DNA of 64,000 nucleotides. Source: Myxococcus landrumus. Lineage in GTDB: Bacteria > Myxococcota > Myxococcia > Myxococcales > Myxococcaceae. Below the pieces are notes generated by a model that had not been told where the DNA came from, ran no database searches, and was given only the letters and a program-made list of their open reading frames with translations. Below are positions 24,904-34,140 of this stretch, in pieces (the stretch's first letter is position 1; the number at the start of each line of letters is the position of its first letter). Where the stretch lies: NCBI RefSeq assembly GCF_017301635.1, contig NZ_CP071091.1:4166001-4230000 (forward strand), in the 5' to 3' direction. Position numbers and translations under genes: made by a program.

Positions 24904-25536
24904 ATGCGTCTCGCCCTGCCCTTGACCCTCGCCTTCGCCCTCGGCGCGCTGTCCTCCCATGCCAAGGACCCCGCGCTCGGCGCGACAACCTTCACCGTCT
25001 ATGAGGCCTTCCTCAGCCCCGCACAGGAGCCCGGCGAGGAGTCCGAGACCCCCAAGCTCCTCCAGAAGAGCCTGGGAGCCACCGCGCCCTCCACGCCGCG
25101 CGAGCAGCGCAAGTCCCGAGGCCACGGTGTGCTGCGCTTCTCCAAGGACCTGACCCGCGCCTACGTCGAAGTCGAGATGACGGGCGTCCATCCCGACGAC
25201 ATCCTCATGTTCCACATCCACTGCGGCCCACCGGGCGTCCTGGGCCCGGTGGTGGTGGACTTCGGCGAGCTGGGCAACCTGTCGAAGACGCTCGCCAACG
25301 GGCGCTGGACGACGGAGCTGACCAACGCGAACGTCACCTTCGTCAAGGACATGAAGGGCATGAAGTCCGGGCTCCCGGAGAGCTGTCCGGCGGAGCTGGG
25401 CTTCCTGGCCCAGACGCGGACGTTGGCCAGCCTGGAGTCGCTCGCGCGCAAGGGCGTGCTCTATTTCAACCTGCACACCAAGGCCCATACCTACTACGGA
25501 GAGATGCGCGGGCAGCTCTACGCCGCCCAGCCCTGA
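24904..25536 (+). CDS. Exported CHRD-domain protein
   Basis: A 210-residue protein with a signal peptide (MRLALPLTLAFALGALSSHA). One CHRD domain covers about residues 30-205, with the signatures FHIHCGPPGVLGPVVVDFG and YFNLHTKAHTYYGEMRGQL. CHRD domains, first named in chordin, are common in secreted bacterial proteins; their ligand is unknown. The ATG at 24904 is chosen because the signal peptide begins there. The stop lies one base from the stop of the convergent TetR gene, so the two transcripts overlap. Confidence 0.85.
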   Translation: MRLALPLTLAFALGALSSHAKDPALGATTFTVYEAFLSPAQEPGEESETPKLLQKSLGATAPSTPREQRKSRGHGVLRFSKDLTRAYVEVEMTGVHPDDILMFHIHCGPPGVLGPVVVDFGELGNLSKTLANGRWTTELTNANVTFVKDMKGMKSGLPESCPAELGFLAQTRTLASLESLARKGVLYFNLHTKAHTYYGEMRGQLYAAQP

Positions 25537-25537
25537 G

Positions 25538-26140
25538 TCACGGGGCCTTGCGGCTGAAGATGGCCACAATCGTGCGGGCGAGCTCCTCCTTGGCGTCCTC
25601 GGCGGGAATGTCTCCCGTCGCGGCGGCCTTCGACAGGGCTTCCGCGGCGCCGAGCATGGCCCAGAGACTGGCCGCGCCAGGCGGGCCCCCCTTCGACAGG
25701 GGCGCGAGCACGAGCCGGCACTTCTCCATGAACGCGGCCTGATAGGCGCGCTTGGTCGCCTCCAGCTCGGGGGCGCCCGCCAGGGCCGCGAGCACGTCGG
25801 GAATCTCCCGCCCCTGGGTGAGCACACAATCCACATAGGCCGAGGCAATCACGCCCGCCGTCTTCGCCAGCGTCGGTCCACGCTCGGCCAGCGCCGCGTC
25901 CATGATGGCGGTCTGCCGGCGGTCAAAGTCTTCGTAGAGCGCGACCAGCAATCCGTTCCGCGTTCCGAAGTGGTCATACACCACCGGCTTCGTCACACCG
26001 GCCTGCTCCGCGAGCCGCCCGAGCGTCAACGCGTCCGTGCCTTCGTCGCGGATGATTCGCCACGACACGTCGAGCAACTGCACCAGCCGCTCCTCTCGGG
26101 TGAGGCGCAGGCGACGGGGGGATGGAGGTTGGGTTGACAT
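25538..26140 (-). CDS. TetR/AcrR-family regulator of the adjacent efflux gene
   Basis: A 200-residue repressor. The HTH at about residues 20-65 contains LAEQAGVTKPVVYDHFGTRN, the TetR signature. The reading frame extends upstream to 26287, but the ATG at 26140 is the natural start because the palindromic operator begins 2 bp upstream of it. It is divergent from a DHA2 efflux transporter, the classic regulator/pump pair, so it most likely represses the pump and itself and responds to a pump substrate. Confidence 0.92.
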   Translation of the reverse strand: MSTQPPSPRRLRLTREERLVQLLDVSWRIIRDEGTDALTLGRLAEQAGVTKPVVYDHFGTRNGLLVALYEDFDRRQTAIMDAALAERGPTLAKTAGVIASAYVDCVLTQGREIPDVLAALAGAPELEATKRAYQAAFMEKCRLVLAPLSKGGPPGAASLWAMLGAAEALSKAAATGDIPAEDAKEELARTIVAIFSRKAP

Positions 26141-26141
26141 T

Positions 26142-26178
26142 GCTATATACCAAAAGTAGGTTACTTTTAGTATATAGC
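26142..26178. promoter_or_regulatory. 37-bp near-perfect palindrome between tetR and the efflux gene
   Basis: GCTATATACCAAAAGTA (26142-26158) pairs with TACTTTTAGTATATAGC (26162-26178) with one mismatch in 17 bp and a 3-bp centre. It is strikingly AT-rich for this genome. It lies immediately upstream of the tetR start and 81 bp from the pump start, with a TTGACA box at 26134-26139. It is very probably the TetR operator. Confidence 0.85.
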
Positions 26179-26259
26179 GACGCGGGCCGGACTTCAATCC
26201 GCTGGGGACACCCCCGTGGGAGGGGCCGTCCTGCGCCTTGTGCCCAGGGACCTCCGCCC

Positions 26260-27723
26260 ATGACAACCGCTGTCGTCGAACCGTCACGCCTCCGGCCGTG
26301 GTTTGGCCTCTTCACTGTCCTGAGCCTCGTGCTGCTCGTCGCGATGGATGGCTCGGTGCTCTACCTCGCCATGCCCCGCATCACCTCCGCGCTCACGCCG
26401 ACCGCGGACCAGTCGCTGTGGATTCTCGACATCTATGGCTTCGTCGTCGGCTCCCTGCTGGTCACCTTCGGCAACATCGGTGACCGCTACGGCCGACTGA
26501 GGCTCATCATGGTGGGTGCGAGCACCTTCGGCCTCGGCTCCCTGGGAGCGGCCTTCTCCCCTTCCCCCGAGGTGCTCATCGCCTGCCGGGCGCTGATGGG
26601 CCTGGGCGGGGCCACGCTGCTGCCTTCAGGGCTCGCCATCATCAGCGCGCTGTTCCCGGACTCCCGCGAGCGGGCACAGGCCATCAGCATCTTCGCCGCC
26701 ACCTTCGCCGCGGGGTTCGCCATCGGGCCGGTGCTGGGCGGGATGTTGCTCCAGTCCTTCGATTGGGGCGTCGTGTTCCTCATCAATGTGCCCGTGGTCC
26801 TCGGCTTCCTCTTGGCGGCGCCTGTCTTCCTCAGGGACGTGCGCTCGACGAGCCATGGCCGTATCGACGTGCCGAGCTTGTTGCTGTCCTTCGTGGGCAT
26901 CCTGCTCTTCACCTGGTCGGTGAAGACAGCCGCCGCGTATGGCGTGAGCATCCATCCATTGGGAGTGGGAGGAGTCGGCCTCGCCGCGCTGGTCCTGTTC
27001 GTGGTGAGGCAGACGCGGCTGGAGCATCCGCTGCTCGACCTGGGCCTCTTCCGGGACCCCGTGTTCTCCATCGCCATCCTCACGGGGTTGCTGTCGCTCG
27101 TCGTCTGGTCGGCCACGGGCTATCTCATGGGCATCTATCTGCAATCGGTGCTCGGCCAGCCTGTCTTCAGCGCGGCGATGCTCACGCTCCCCGGCGCCAT
27201 CGTCCTGACAGCCGCGTGTGTCTGGACCAGCCGGCTGGTCGAGCGCATCGGCAGGAGGACCGCGCTGGTGGCCACCCATCTCCTGATTGGAGCGGGCGTC
27301 CTCCTGTTCCTCTTCACCGGTCTCGACTCAGGCGCGGCGGTCTTCATCGTCTCGAGCGTGGTGGCCGGCATCGGCTATGGGTTGTCGTTCAGCCTCGTCG
27401 CGGAGATTGCGGTCTCCGCTGTTCCCACGGAGCGGGCGGGTGCGGCCGGGGCCATCGCGGAGACGAGCAATGAATTGGGCAACGCCCTGGGAATCTCGCT
27501 GCTCGGCTCGGTCGCCGCCATCTGCTTCCGGCTCTACGGGCCAGGGTTCGCGGGGACCCTGAATGAAACCCTGACACATGCCAGCCTGACACCGGCGACC
27601 GCGCTCCAAGCCAGACAGGCGTTTCTCACGGGCCTGCATGTCGCGGTGGGCATGGGGGGGACCATGATGATTCTGCTCGGAATCCTCTCCTGGCTCTGGC
27701 TCCCTCGGAGGTTGCCGGAGTGA
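26260..27723 (+). CDS. DHA2-family (14-TM) drug efflux transporter
   Basis: A 487-residue MFS permease of the QacA/SmvA/EmrB type. It has 14 hydrophobic segments, the loop-2/3 motif GDRYGRLRLIM (motif A), MDGSVLYLAMPRI in helix 1 (the DHA2 motif D1), and AISIFAATFAAGFAIGPVLG in helix 5 (motif C, the antiporter motif). It exports cationic or hydrophobic toxic compounds using the proton gradient. The gene is divergent from its likely TetR regulator across the 37-bp palindrome. The start at 26260 is preceded only by AGGGA. Actual substrates cannot be predicted. Confidence 0.9.
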   Translation: MTTAVVEPSRLRPWFGLFTVLSLVLLVAMDGSVLYLAMPRITSALTPTADQSLWILDIYGFVVGSLLVTFGNIGDRYGRLRLIMVGASTFGLGSLGAAFSPSPEVLIACRALMGLGGATLLPSGLAIISALFPDSRERAQAISIFAATFAAGFAIGPVLGGMLLQSFDWGVVFLINVPVVLGFLLAAPVFLRDVRSTSHGRIDVPSLLLSFVGILLFTWSVKTAAAYGVSIHPLGVGGVGLAALVLFVVRQTRLEHPLLDLGLFRDPVFSIAILTGLLSLVVWSATGYLMGIYLQSVLGQPVFSAAMLTLPGAIVLTAACVWTSRLVERIGRRTALVATHLLIGAGVLLFLFTGLDSGAAVFIVSSVVAGIGYGLSFSLVAEIAVSAVPTERAGAAGAIAETSNELGNALGISLLGSVAAICFRLYGPGFAGTLNETLTHASLTPATALQARQAFLTGLHVAVGMGGTMMILLGILSWLWLPRRLPE

Positions 27724-27864
27724 GTCATTGCCAACCTGGACAGCCTGGCAGGAAATGACGCCAGCCGTCACAGCCCTTCCTGTAGAATTCAGTGCTCATA
27801 CGGTCCGTGTACATATAGAAGGCGCTTGCCCTTTCCCAGGGCTCCTTCCACCAAAGGCACGGCC

Positions 27865-30800
27865 GTGAAACGACGATTGGCATTGCTCCTGTCGGGGCTC
27901 GCCCTGGCTGCGTGTTCCGAGTCAGACCCGAGCGAGACCGAGGCTTCCACCTCCCTGGCGCAACCCTTGCCCGGAGACCCCCTCTGCAAGTGGGTGCCCG
28001 CAACCCCTATCCAGCTTCCCTCGGCCCCCGGGAGACGCTTCCTGGGCGCGGCGAGCTCTCGCACGGGAGCCTCCCTCGCCGCGGGCGACTTGAATGGAGA
28101 CGGCATCCCCGAGCTCGTCGTCGGCGCGCCGGGCATCTCCACCACGACGACGCTCAAGGGCTATGCCCACATCGTTCCGCTGGTTCCGCCGGCGACGCCG
28201 CCGCAGACGAACCTCCTGGACATCCGCGTCTATTCGACGCGCTACGAAGGAGAGGCGGCCGTCAATCGGCTGGGGACGGCGGTCGCGGTGGGAGACTTCG
28301 TCACGGGCCCCGCGAACGACCTGCTGATGGGCGCCCCGGGGTTCTCCTCGACGCAAGGCATTGCCTATCCCGTCGAAGGGAGCACCCTCGTCGGTGGAGA
28401 CCGGCTGCTCACGGCGACCAGCCATCGCCTGCGGGGCGCCACGCTCGCGGAACTGGCGGGGAGCGCCGTGGCGATTGGAGACATCACGGGGGATGGGCAG
28501 CCCGACCTCATCGTGGGAGCCCCCTTGGTCGACTCGAACGTCGTGGGGGTTCAATACACCGACACGGGGGCCGTCTACGCCTTCCCCGGCCCGGTGACGA
28601 CCACGTCGAGCGGACAGCTCGCCTCCGCCCCCATCAAGGTGCAGGGCGGCCTGGCGCAGGGCGGCTATCAGGCGGGCTCGGCCCTGGCCGTGGTGGATGT
28701 GAACGGCGATGGAACCAAGGACCTGGTGGTGGGCGCGCCGCGGCATGACTCGGCCCCGGGACAGGATGCCGGAGTGGTCTACGTCTTCTTCGGCCCGGTG
28801 TCCGGGCTGCAGAACTTCTCGGCGCCGAACCTCATCCTGACCGGCGCCGTGGCGAACGAGTTCGCGGGCTCCTCGGTGGCCAGCGCGGGCGACCTGGACA
28901 ATGACGGCCTGGAGGACCTGCTCATCGGCGCCCCGGGCTCGGGGGCGCTCCCCGGCAAGACCTATGTCGTGTATGGCGGCAGCGTCACCGCGTCGACCTC
29001 CCTCGCGGCCCTGCCCCGCTTCACGGGCATTGCCCAGGACCTCGCGGGCAGCGCGGTCCTCGCACCGGGCGACATCAACGGGGATGGCTTCAAGGACCTC
29101 CTCATCGGCGCTCCGGGCCACACCAGCAACCAGGGAGCTGTCTACGCGGTGTATGGCACCGCCACCCGCTTCACGGGGAACATCACGCTGGCGACGACGG
29201 CCGGCCGTCTCGTGGGAACCGCTGGCAGCGAGCTGGGCCGGTCCCTGGTGGCGCTCGGCGATGTGGACTCGGATGGCTCGGCCGACTTCGCGGTGGGCGC
29301 GCCTGGGTTCTCCGCGAGCGCCGGCGCGGTCTACCTGATGCTCGGTCACGGTCCTCGCACGTGGTACGTGGACAATGACGGCGACAACTTCGGAACGAGC
29401 GTGGGTGCCACGCGCACGTGTGGAGAGCCCGCGGCCGGCAGCAAGCGCGCCCTCACCGACGGCGACTGTGACGACACGCTCAACACCGTCTACCCCGGCG
29501 CCGAGGAGCTCTGCGAGGCCACGCCGGAGACCGAAATCGACAACAACTGCGACGGGCTGAAGGGTGATGACGTCGGCGCCAATCCCGTCAACCCCAAGGA
29601 CTGGGTCCAGGACCAGGATGGCGACCGGGCCGTCTACCTCAGCAGCGCGCAGCTGCGGTGCGCGCCGCCGGGGAGCACGGGCTGGATTGCGTACACGGCG
29701 GAGGTGGGCCAGGAGTGTGAAGCGCCCCCCGGCAACCCCGACCCGACCTACACGACGGACAACGATGCCTCCATCTACCTGGGCGCGCCCGAGATCTGCG
29801 ACCTCAAGGACAACAACTGCGACGGGGCCGTGGATGACAATCAGACCTACTGGCCGTCCTGGTATCCCGACGCCGACGGCGACAGCTACGGCCAGAGCGA
29901 TGCGACCGCGGTGAAGGCCTGCACGGCCCCGCCGGGACACGTGGCCAACAAGACGGACTGTGACGACAACGCCAGCGGCACGCATCCGGGCGCGAGCGAG
30001 GTCTGCGACCTGCGCGACAACAACTGCAATGGGACGGTGGACGAGGGCGTCCAGACCACCTACTTCCGCGACGTGGACGGAGACGGCCATGGCGTGCCGA
30101 CGGTGACGACCCAGGCGTGTACTCAACCCTCGGGCTACTCCGCCGTCAGCGACGACTGCAACGACACCGCGCCGAACGGGTCCCGGATGTATCCGGGAGC
30201 GGCCGAGGTCTGCGATGGCCTCGACAACAACTGCAACTTCGACACGGACGAGGGTGTGAAGTCGACGTTCTACCGCGACGTGGACGGGGACGGCTTCGGC
30301 AACCCGACGGTCTTCGTCGTCGCCTGCTCGGCGTCAGCGGGCCATGTCTCGAACAACCAGGACTGTGACGACTCGCGGGCCGGTGTCCGGCCTGGGGCGG
30401 CGGAGGTCTGCGATGGCCGGGACAACAACTGCGACGGCACCGTGGACGAAGGGGTGATGAGCGCCTGGTATCCCGACGCGGACGGCGATGGCGTGGGCAC
30501 CACGAACGCGACGTTCCGGGTCCTCGCGTGCACCGCGCCCGCGGGCTACGTGAACAGCCAGGTGGACTGCAATGACGGCAATGCCACGGTGAAGCCCGGG
30601 GCCCCCGAGCTGTGCGACACCTTGGACAACGACTGCGACGCGCAGGTCGACGAGGGGATTCCCACCACGTCGTGGTACCCGGACGCGGATGGGGATGGCT
30701 ATGGCAATTCCGCCGTGAGCGCCGTGGCCTCGTGTGCCTCGCCGGGCCCGGGCTACGTGAGCAACCGCACGGACTGCAACGACAGCAACCCCGGCATCAG

Positions 30801-31458
30801 CCCGGCGCAGGCGGAAGTCTGCGAGCAGACGGGCGCCCAGGTGGACAACAACTGCGACGGGAACACCGAGGGCGCCGTCAACGGCACCACCTGGTATCGC
30901 GACGTGGATGGCGATGGCTTCGGGACGAACACGGACACGCTGAAGCGGTGCGTCCGTCCCGCGGGCTACGTGGCGGTGGACAACGACTGCAACGACACGA
31001 ACGCGAACGTGAACCCCGGCCGGGCCGAGGTCTGCGAGGCGGGTGCGTTCTCCGACCAGGTGGACAATGACTGCGACGGGGACCGGAACGACGTGGACCC
31101 GGACCTGCCCACGGGCAGCGGCGGGACGCGGCTCTGGTACGGCGACGCGGACAACGATGGCCACGCGGGGCCGGGCTTCAAGCTGCGCTGGTGCGTCAAC
31201 CCCACCAACCTGGTGGACCCCGCGACGGGCAACGTCCTGGTGCAGGGCACATATCTCGCCACCGCGCCGGATGACTGCAACGACGCCCACTCCGGCGTCT
31301 TCCAGCGGTTGTTCTGGTACGAGGACCGGGACGGTGACGGCTGTGGCAACCCGAGCACGGGCCGTGAGGCGTGTGGCTCCCCCGCCGGCTGTGGCTTCCC
31401 GTTCGTGACCAACAACAAGGACATCAGCGACAGCAACGCGGCCGACTGCCGGCCCTGA
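27865..31458 (+). CDS. FG-GAP propeller plus MopE-type metal-binding repeat lipoprotein
   Basis: A 1197-residue lipoprotein. I choose the GTG at 27865 (upstream AAAGG); the signal peptide ends in LALAAC. Residues 50-490 hold about seven FG-GAP (integrin-alpha type) repeats, with DLNGDGIPELVVGAPG and DINGDGFKDLLIGAPG, which bind calcium and form a seven-bladed propeller. Residues 500-1197 hold ten Cys-rich MopE-type repeats with the pattern WYxDxDGDGxG...C...DCxD...PGAxEVCDGxDNNCDG. The MopE family binds copper or calcium. The last unit is truncated. Role unknown; probably a surface metal-binding or adhesion protein. It ends at a hairpin opposite the dehydratase. Confidence 0.9.
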   Translation: MKRRLALLLSGLALAACSESDPSETEASTSLAQPLPGDPLCKWVPATPIQLPSAPGRRFLGAASSRTGASLAAGDLNGDGIPELVVGAPGISTTTTLKGYAHIVPLVPPATPPQTNLLDIRVYSTRYEGEAAVNRLGTAVAVGDFVTGPANDLLMGAPGFSSTQGIAYPVEGSTLVGGDRLLTATSHRLRGATLAELAGSAVAIGDITGDGQPDLIVGAPLVDSNVVGVQYTDTGAVYAFPGPVTTTSSGQLASAPIKVQGGLAQGGYQAGSALAVVDVNGDGTKDLVVGAPRHDSAPGQDAGVVYVFFGPVSGLQNFSAPNLILTGAVANEFAGSSVASAGDLDNDGLEDLLIGAPGSGALPGKTYVVYGGSVTASTSLAALPRFTGIAQDLAGSAVLAPGDINGDGFKDLLIGAPGHTSNQGAVYAVYGTATRFTGNITLATTAGRLVGTAGSELGRSLVALGDVDSDGSADFAVGAPGFSASAGAVYLMLGHGPRTWYVDNDGDNFGTSVGATRTCGEPAAGSKRALTDGDCDDTLNTVYPGAEELCEATPETEIDNNCDGLKGDDVGANPVNPKDWVQDQDGDRAVYLSSAQLRCAPPGSTGWIAYTAEVGQECEAPPGNPDPTYTTDNDASIYLGAPEICDLKDNNCDGAVDDNQTYWPSWYPDADGDSYGQSDATAVKACTAPPGHVANKTDCDDNASGTHPGASEVCDLRDNNCNGTVDEGVQTTYFRDVDGDGHGVPTVTTQACTQPSGYSAVSDDCNDTAPNGSRMYPGAAEVCDGLDNNCNFDTDEGVKSTFYRDVDGDGFGNPTVFVVACSASAGHVSNNQDCDDSRAGVRPGAAEVCDGRDNNCDGTVDEGVMSAWYPDADGDGVGTTNATFRVLACTAPAGYVNSQVDCNDGNATVKPGAPELCDTLDNDCDAQVDEGIPTTSWYPDADGDGYGNSAVSAVASCASPGPGYVSNRTDCNDSNPGISPAQAEVCEQTGAQVDNNCDGNTEGAVNGTTWYRDVDGDGFGTNTDTLKRCVRPAGYVAVDNDCNDTNANVNPGRAEVCEAGAFSDQVDNDCDGDRNDVDPDLPTGSGGTRLWYGDADNDGHAGPGFKLRWCVNPTNLVDPATGNVLVQGTYLATAPDDCNDAHSGVFQRLFWYEDRDGDGCGNPSTGREACGSPAGCGFPFVTNNKDISDSNAADCRP

Positions 31459-31468
31459 CGCAGGCAGG

Positions 31469-31495
31469 CCCGCACCGTGTCCTTCACGGTGCGGG
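31469..31495. terminator. Bidirectional hairpin between convergent genes
   Basis: CCCGCACCGTG (31469-31479) and CACGGTGCGGG (31485-31495) pair perfectly across a 5-nt loop. It lies between the ends of the FG-GAP/MopE gene and the dehydratase, which face each other. There is no U-tract on either side. Confidence 0.65.
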
Positions 31496-31557
31496 AGCAG
31501 GACCTGGGGCCTTCGCGAGGCAGGGACGCTCGCTAAGGCCGCGGTGCGTGCTCGCGC

Positions 31558-32478
31558 TCATCGCTCCTGGCGATGGAAGGCTTGCAAGGTCTCGACAGTC
31601 GCCGTGACGCCTCCGCAGACAATCACCGCGATGCGTGAGGCGGCGGCGAGCACCGGCGAAGCGGTCTCCAGTGCGGCCAGCGCGCTCCCGCACGAGGGCT
31701 CCACGAGCAGTTGGTGCTCATCGAGGAATCGCAGGCAGGCCGCCACCGCCGCCGCATCGGACACGACGACACTCTCGATGGAGTGGCGCGTCGCCCACTC
31801 CACGGCCGTGCTGCTCGGCCGCTTCGCGCCGAGCGACGTGGCGATGCTCGTAATCGCGGGCAGCTCGATGGGCCGCCCCGCTTCGAGCGAGCGCGCATAG
31901 CAGTCCGCCCCTTCGGTCTCCGTGGCCACGACAGGCACATCGCCCCAGCCGTTGCGAGCCAGCCCTTCGAGTACGCCGCACAAAAGCCCACCTCCGCCGA
32001 CCGCCACCACGACCGCATCGGGCTTCGGTCCGGTCGCCGCCATCTCGTCGACCATCGTCGCGTGGCCCGGCCACAGTCCCGGGTCGTCGAAGGGATGAAC
32101 GAACGCGTCGTCCGCGCCCATCACGGATTGCGCGTACGCGTTCGCCTCCGCCCACGAGGCGCCGTGGACCACCAACTCCGCCCCCTCGAAACGAATCCGG
32201 TCGCGTGCACGCGCGGACGAGCTCTCCGGGACAACGACGAGCACGGGGACGCCGAGCTCTCGGCCCGAGTAGGCCACCGCGATGCCCGCGTTGCCACTCG
32301 AGGACGACACGAAGCGACGGGCACCCGCGGCGTGCCGTGCCTCGCAGACCGCACCAATCCCGCGGAGCTTGAACGAGCCCGACGGCTGCATCGCATCGAG
32401 CTTCAAGAGGACGTCTTTGCCGAGCCGAAGCGACGCGGCTCGCGAGCGGATGTAGGGCGTCTGGATATGGAGTGGCAT
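31558..32478 (-). CDS. PLP-dependent serine/threonine dehydratase-like enzyme
   Basis: A 306-residue fold-type II PLP enzyme. The cofactor Lys is in PSGSFKLRG (about residue 37). The substrate loop is SSSGNAGIA, and the phosphate-binding glycine loop is VGGGGLLCG. The family deaminates serine or threonine to a keto acid and ammonia. The sequence is nearest to the eukaryote-like SDH/L-serine ammonia-lyase branch and has no ACT domain, so feedback control is not expected. It is divergent from a LysR gene that likely regulates it. Confidence 0.88.
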   Translation of the reverse strand: MPLHIQTPYIRSRAASLRLGKDVLLKLDAMQPSGSFKLRGIGAVCEARHAAGARRFVSSSSGNAGIAVAYSGRELGVPVLVVVPESSSARARDRIRFEGAELVVHGASWAEANAYAQSVMGADDAFVHPFDDPGLWPGHATMVDEMAATGPKPDAVVVAVGGGGLLCGVLEGLARNGWGDVPVVATETEGADCYARSLEAGRPIELPAITSIATSLGAKRPSSTAVEWATRHSIESVVVSDAAAVAACLRFLDEHQLLVEPSCGSALAALETASPVLAAASRIAVIVCGGVTATVETLQAFHRQER

Positions 32479-32577
32479 GCGTCCGCCAACCTAGAGCTCG
32501 CGGCCCATGCCTCCTAATACTCTCCAATACCTCCGGCCATGCTTCCTGGGTATATCGATGGAATGGACAGTTCCAGC

Positions 32578-33489
32578 ATGCGGCAGGTCGAGCTGCGTCA
32601 TCTGCGCTACTTCGTCGCGGTCGCGGAGGCGGGCAGCATGATGGCGGGCGCCCGGGCCATCGGGATTGTGCAGCCCGCGCTGTCCCGGCAGATCCGCGAG
32701 CTGGAGGAGGTGGTCGGCACCCCGCTCCTCGTCCGCCGCTCGACGGGCATCACTCTCACGGCGGCCGGGGCGAGCTTCCTGCGCGACGCGACCCGCCTGC
32801 TCAAGGAGCTTCAGGACAGCCGTGAGCGTGCGCTGCGCAGCGCGGCGGGCCAGCTCGGGGAGCTGCGGCTCGGCGTGCTGCCGAACTACTTCCCGCTGCC
32901 CGTCGTATCGAACGTCCTCAAGGTGTTCCGGACGACCTGCCCGGACGTCATGCTGTCCATCTCCCCCATGCTGTCGGCCGACCAGGCGGCGGCCATCACG
33001 CGCGCGGAGCTCGACGGCGGCATCATGGCGTGGCGGAAGGACGTAGCGCCGCATCTGTCGGGCGTTCGGCTGCTGCGCGACCGGTTCGTGCTCGCGGTGC
33101 TGTCCACGCCAGGCCAGCGCTTCCGCGCCCCTCGTCGGCTGGCCGAGCTCACGGGCGCACCTTTCATCTGGTTCGACCCGCTCCGGTCCGCCGCGCATCA
33201 CCGGTTCCTGCTGGAGCAGTGCCGACGGGTCGGCTTCACGCCGCACATCGCCCAGGTCGGCAGCGACATCCCGACGCTCATCGGACTCGTCGCAGCGGGG
33301 ATGGGCTACGCGTTCGTCCCGGAGAGCACGGCCCCCACGTGTCCTCGCACCGTGCGGATGGTCGCGCTCGATGAACTCGCGGACCGCTTCGACGTGGAGT
33401 TTGTCTACGACGGGAAGACAGACGCCCCCGTCGTCCGGCAATTCCTCACGGCACTGCGTGCGACCACGCAAAGCCTGGGACAAAAATAA
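32578..33489 (+). CDS. LysR-family transcriptional regulator
   Basis: A 303-residue LTTR from MRQVELRHLRYF, which is the usual family N-terminus. Upstream ATGs at 32539 and 32563 are also in frame, and none has a strong ribosome site. The winged helix contains MAGARAIGIVQPALSRQIREL, of the CbbR/CatM-like type. The effector domain has LVAAGMGYAFVPES near the end. It is divergent from the dehydratase, across about 100 bp, and probably controls it. Confidence 0.88.
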   Translation: MRQVELRHLRYFVAVAEAGSMMAGARAIGIVQPALSRQIRELEEVVGTPLLVRRSTGITLTAAGASFLRDATRLLKELQDSRERALRSAAGQLGELRLGVLPNYFPLPVVSNVLKVFRTTCPDVMLSISPMLSADQAAAITRAELDGGIMAWRKDVAPHLSGVRLLRDRFVLAVLSTPGQRFRAPRRLAELTGAPFIWFDPLRSAAHHRFLLEQCRRVGFTPHIAQVGSDIPTLIGLVAAGMGYAFVPESTAPTCPRTVRMVALDELADRFDVEFVYDGKTDAPVVRQFLTALRATTQSLGQK

Positions 33490-33574
33490 CTCCCAATCGG
33501 AGGCTTCGAGGGGCGGCGACCTGTCGCACCGGGCTCCGCACCACCTTGAACAGCGCCCAAGGGAGCCGAGCTTC

Positions 33575-33952
33575 TCAAGGAGCGTCGCCGAGGACGAAGC
33601 CGTACTGGGTGATGGCCTCCTCGATGATGGGCGACAGGAGGCAGTGCACGGACACCGGCCGCTCCGTCACGCGCGCCGTCATGAGGAAGTCCCAGGTCAC
33701 CGCGCCCTCGAGGGGCACGATGAGGCGCTTTCCCACGGGCCCCGATGGAGTCTCGAGCTTCAACAGGAGCGACACCTTGCCCCTGTCGCCTCGCATCGGG
33801 TGGAGCTCCTTGATGACGGCGACATAGCGTTGCCCTTCGAGACGAACACGCGCGTAGGCATTCTTCTCCGAGGCCGAGATGCCGAAGAACACGAAGCCCA
33901 GGAGGACGACCATGAAGAGCGTGAAGCCGATGGTGTAGAGGGCGACGTCCAT
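33575..33952 (-). CDS. Small membrane-anchored hypothetical protein
   Basis: A 125-residue protein with one N-terminal membrane helix (about residues 5-28, TIGFTLFMVVLLGFVFFGI) and a soluble C-terminal domain of about 90 residues with beta-rich sequence (VSLLLKLETPSGPVG). It carries no known motif. It is convergent with the LysR gene (85 bp) and divergent from the HEAT-repeat gene. The topology suggests an inner-membrane anchor with the domain on one side. Function is unknown. Confidence 0.65.
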   Translation of the reverse strand: MDVALYTIGFTLFMVVLLGFVFFGISASEKNAYARVRLEGQRYVAVIKELHPMRGDRGKVSLLLKLETPSGPVGKRLIVPLEGAVTWDFLMTARVTERPVSVHCLLSPIIEEAITQYGFVLGDAP

Positions 33953-34140
33953 CGACGCAGCCTACACGAAGCGAAGAGGTGCGATGAGCGACCCCGCTTC
34001 GGGCTGGATGGCTCTGCCGCCGATGACCTCCATCAGGTGGCTCCCGCGGCCAATGCCCGAGAGGGCGGCGCACGTCACTCGGTCGAGAGGCCCTGCTCGC
34101 CACTGGCCGGGCCCCCACGGGGGTCGCCTATAACGGCTCC

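Noticed and set aside
27922..30126. A 734-codon frame opposite the FG-GAP/MopE gene
   Set aside because: It is antisense to a strongly coding repeat gene, with low-complexity composition and no start signal.
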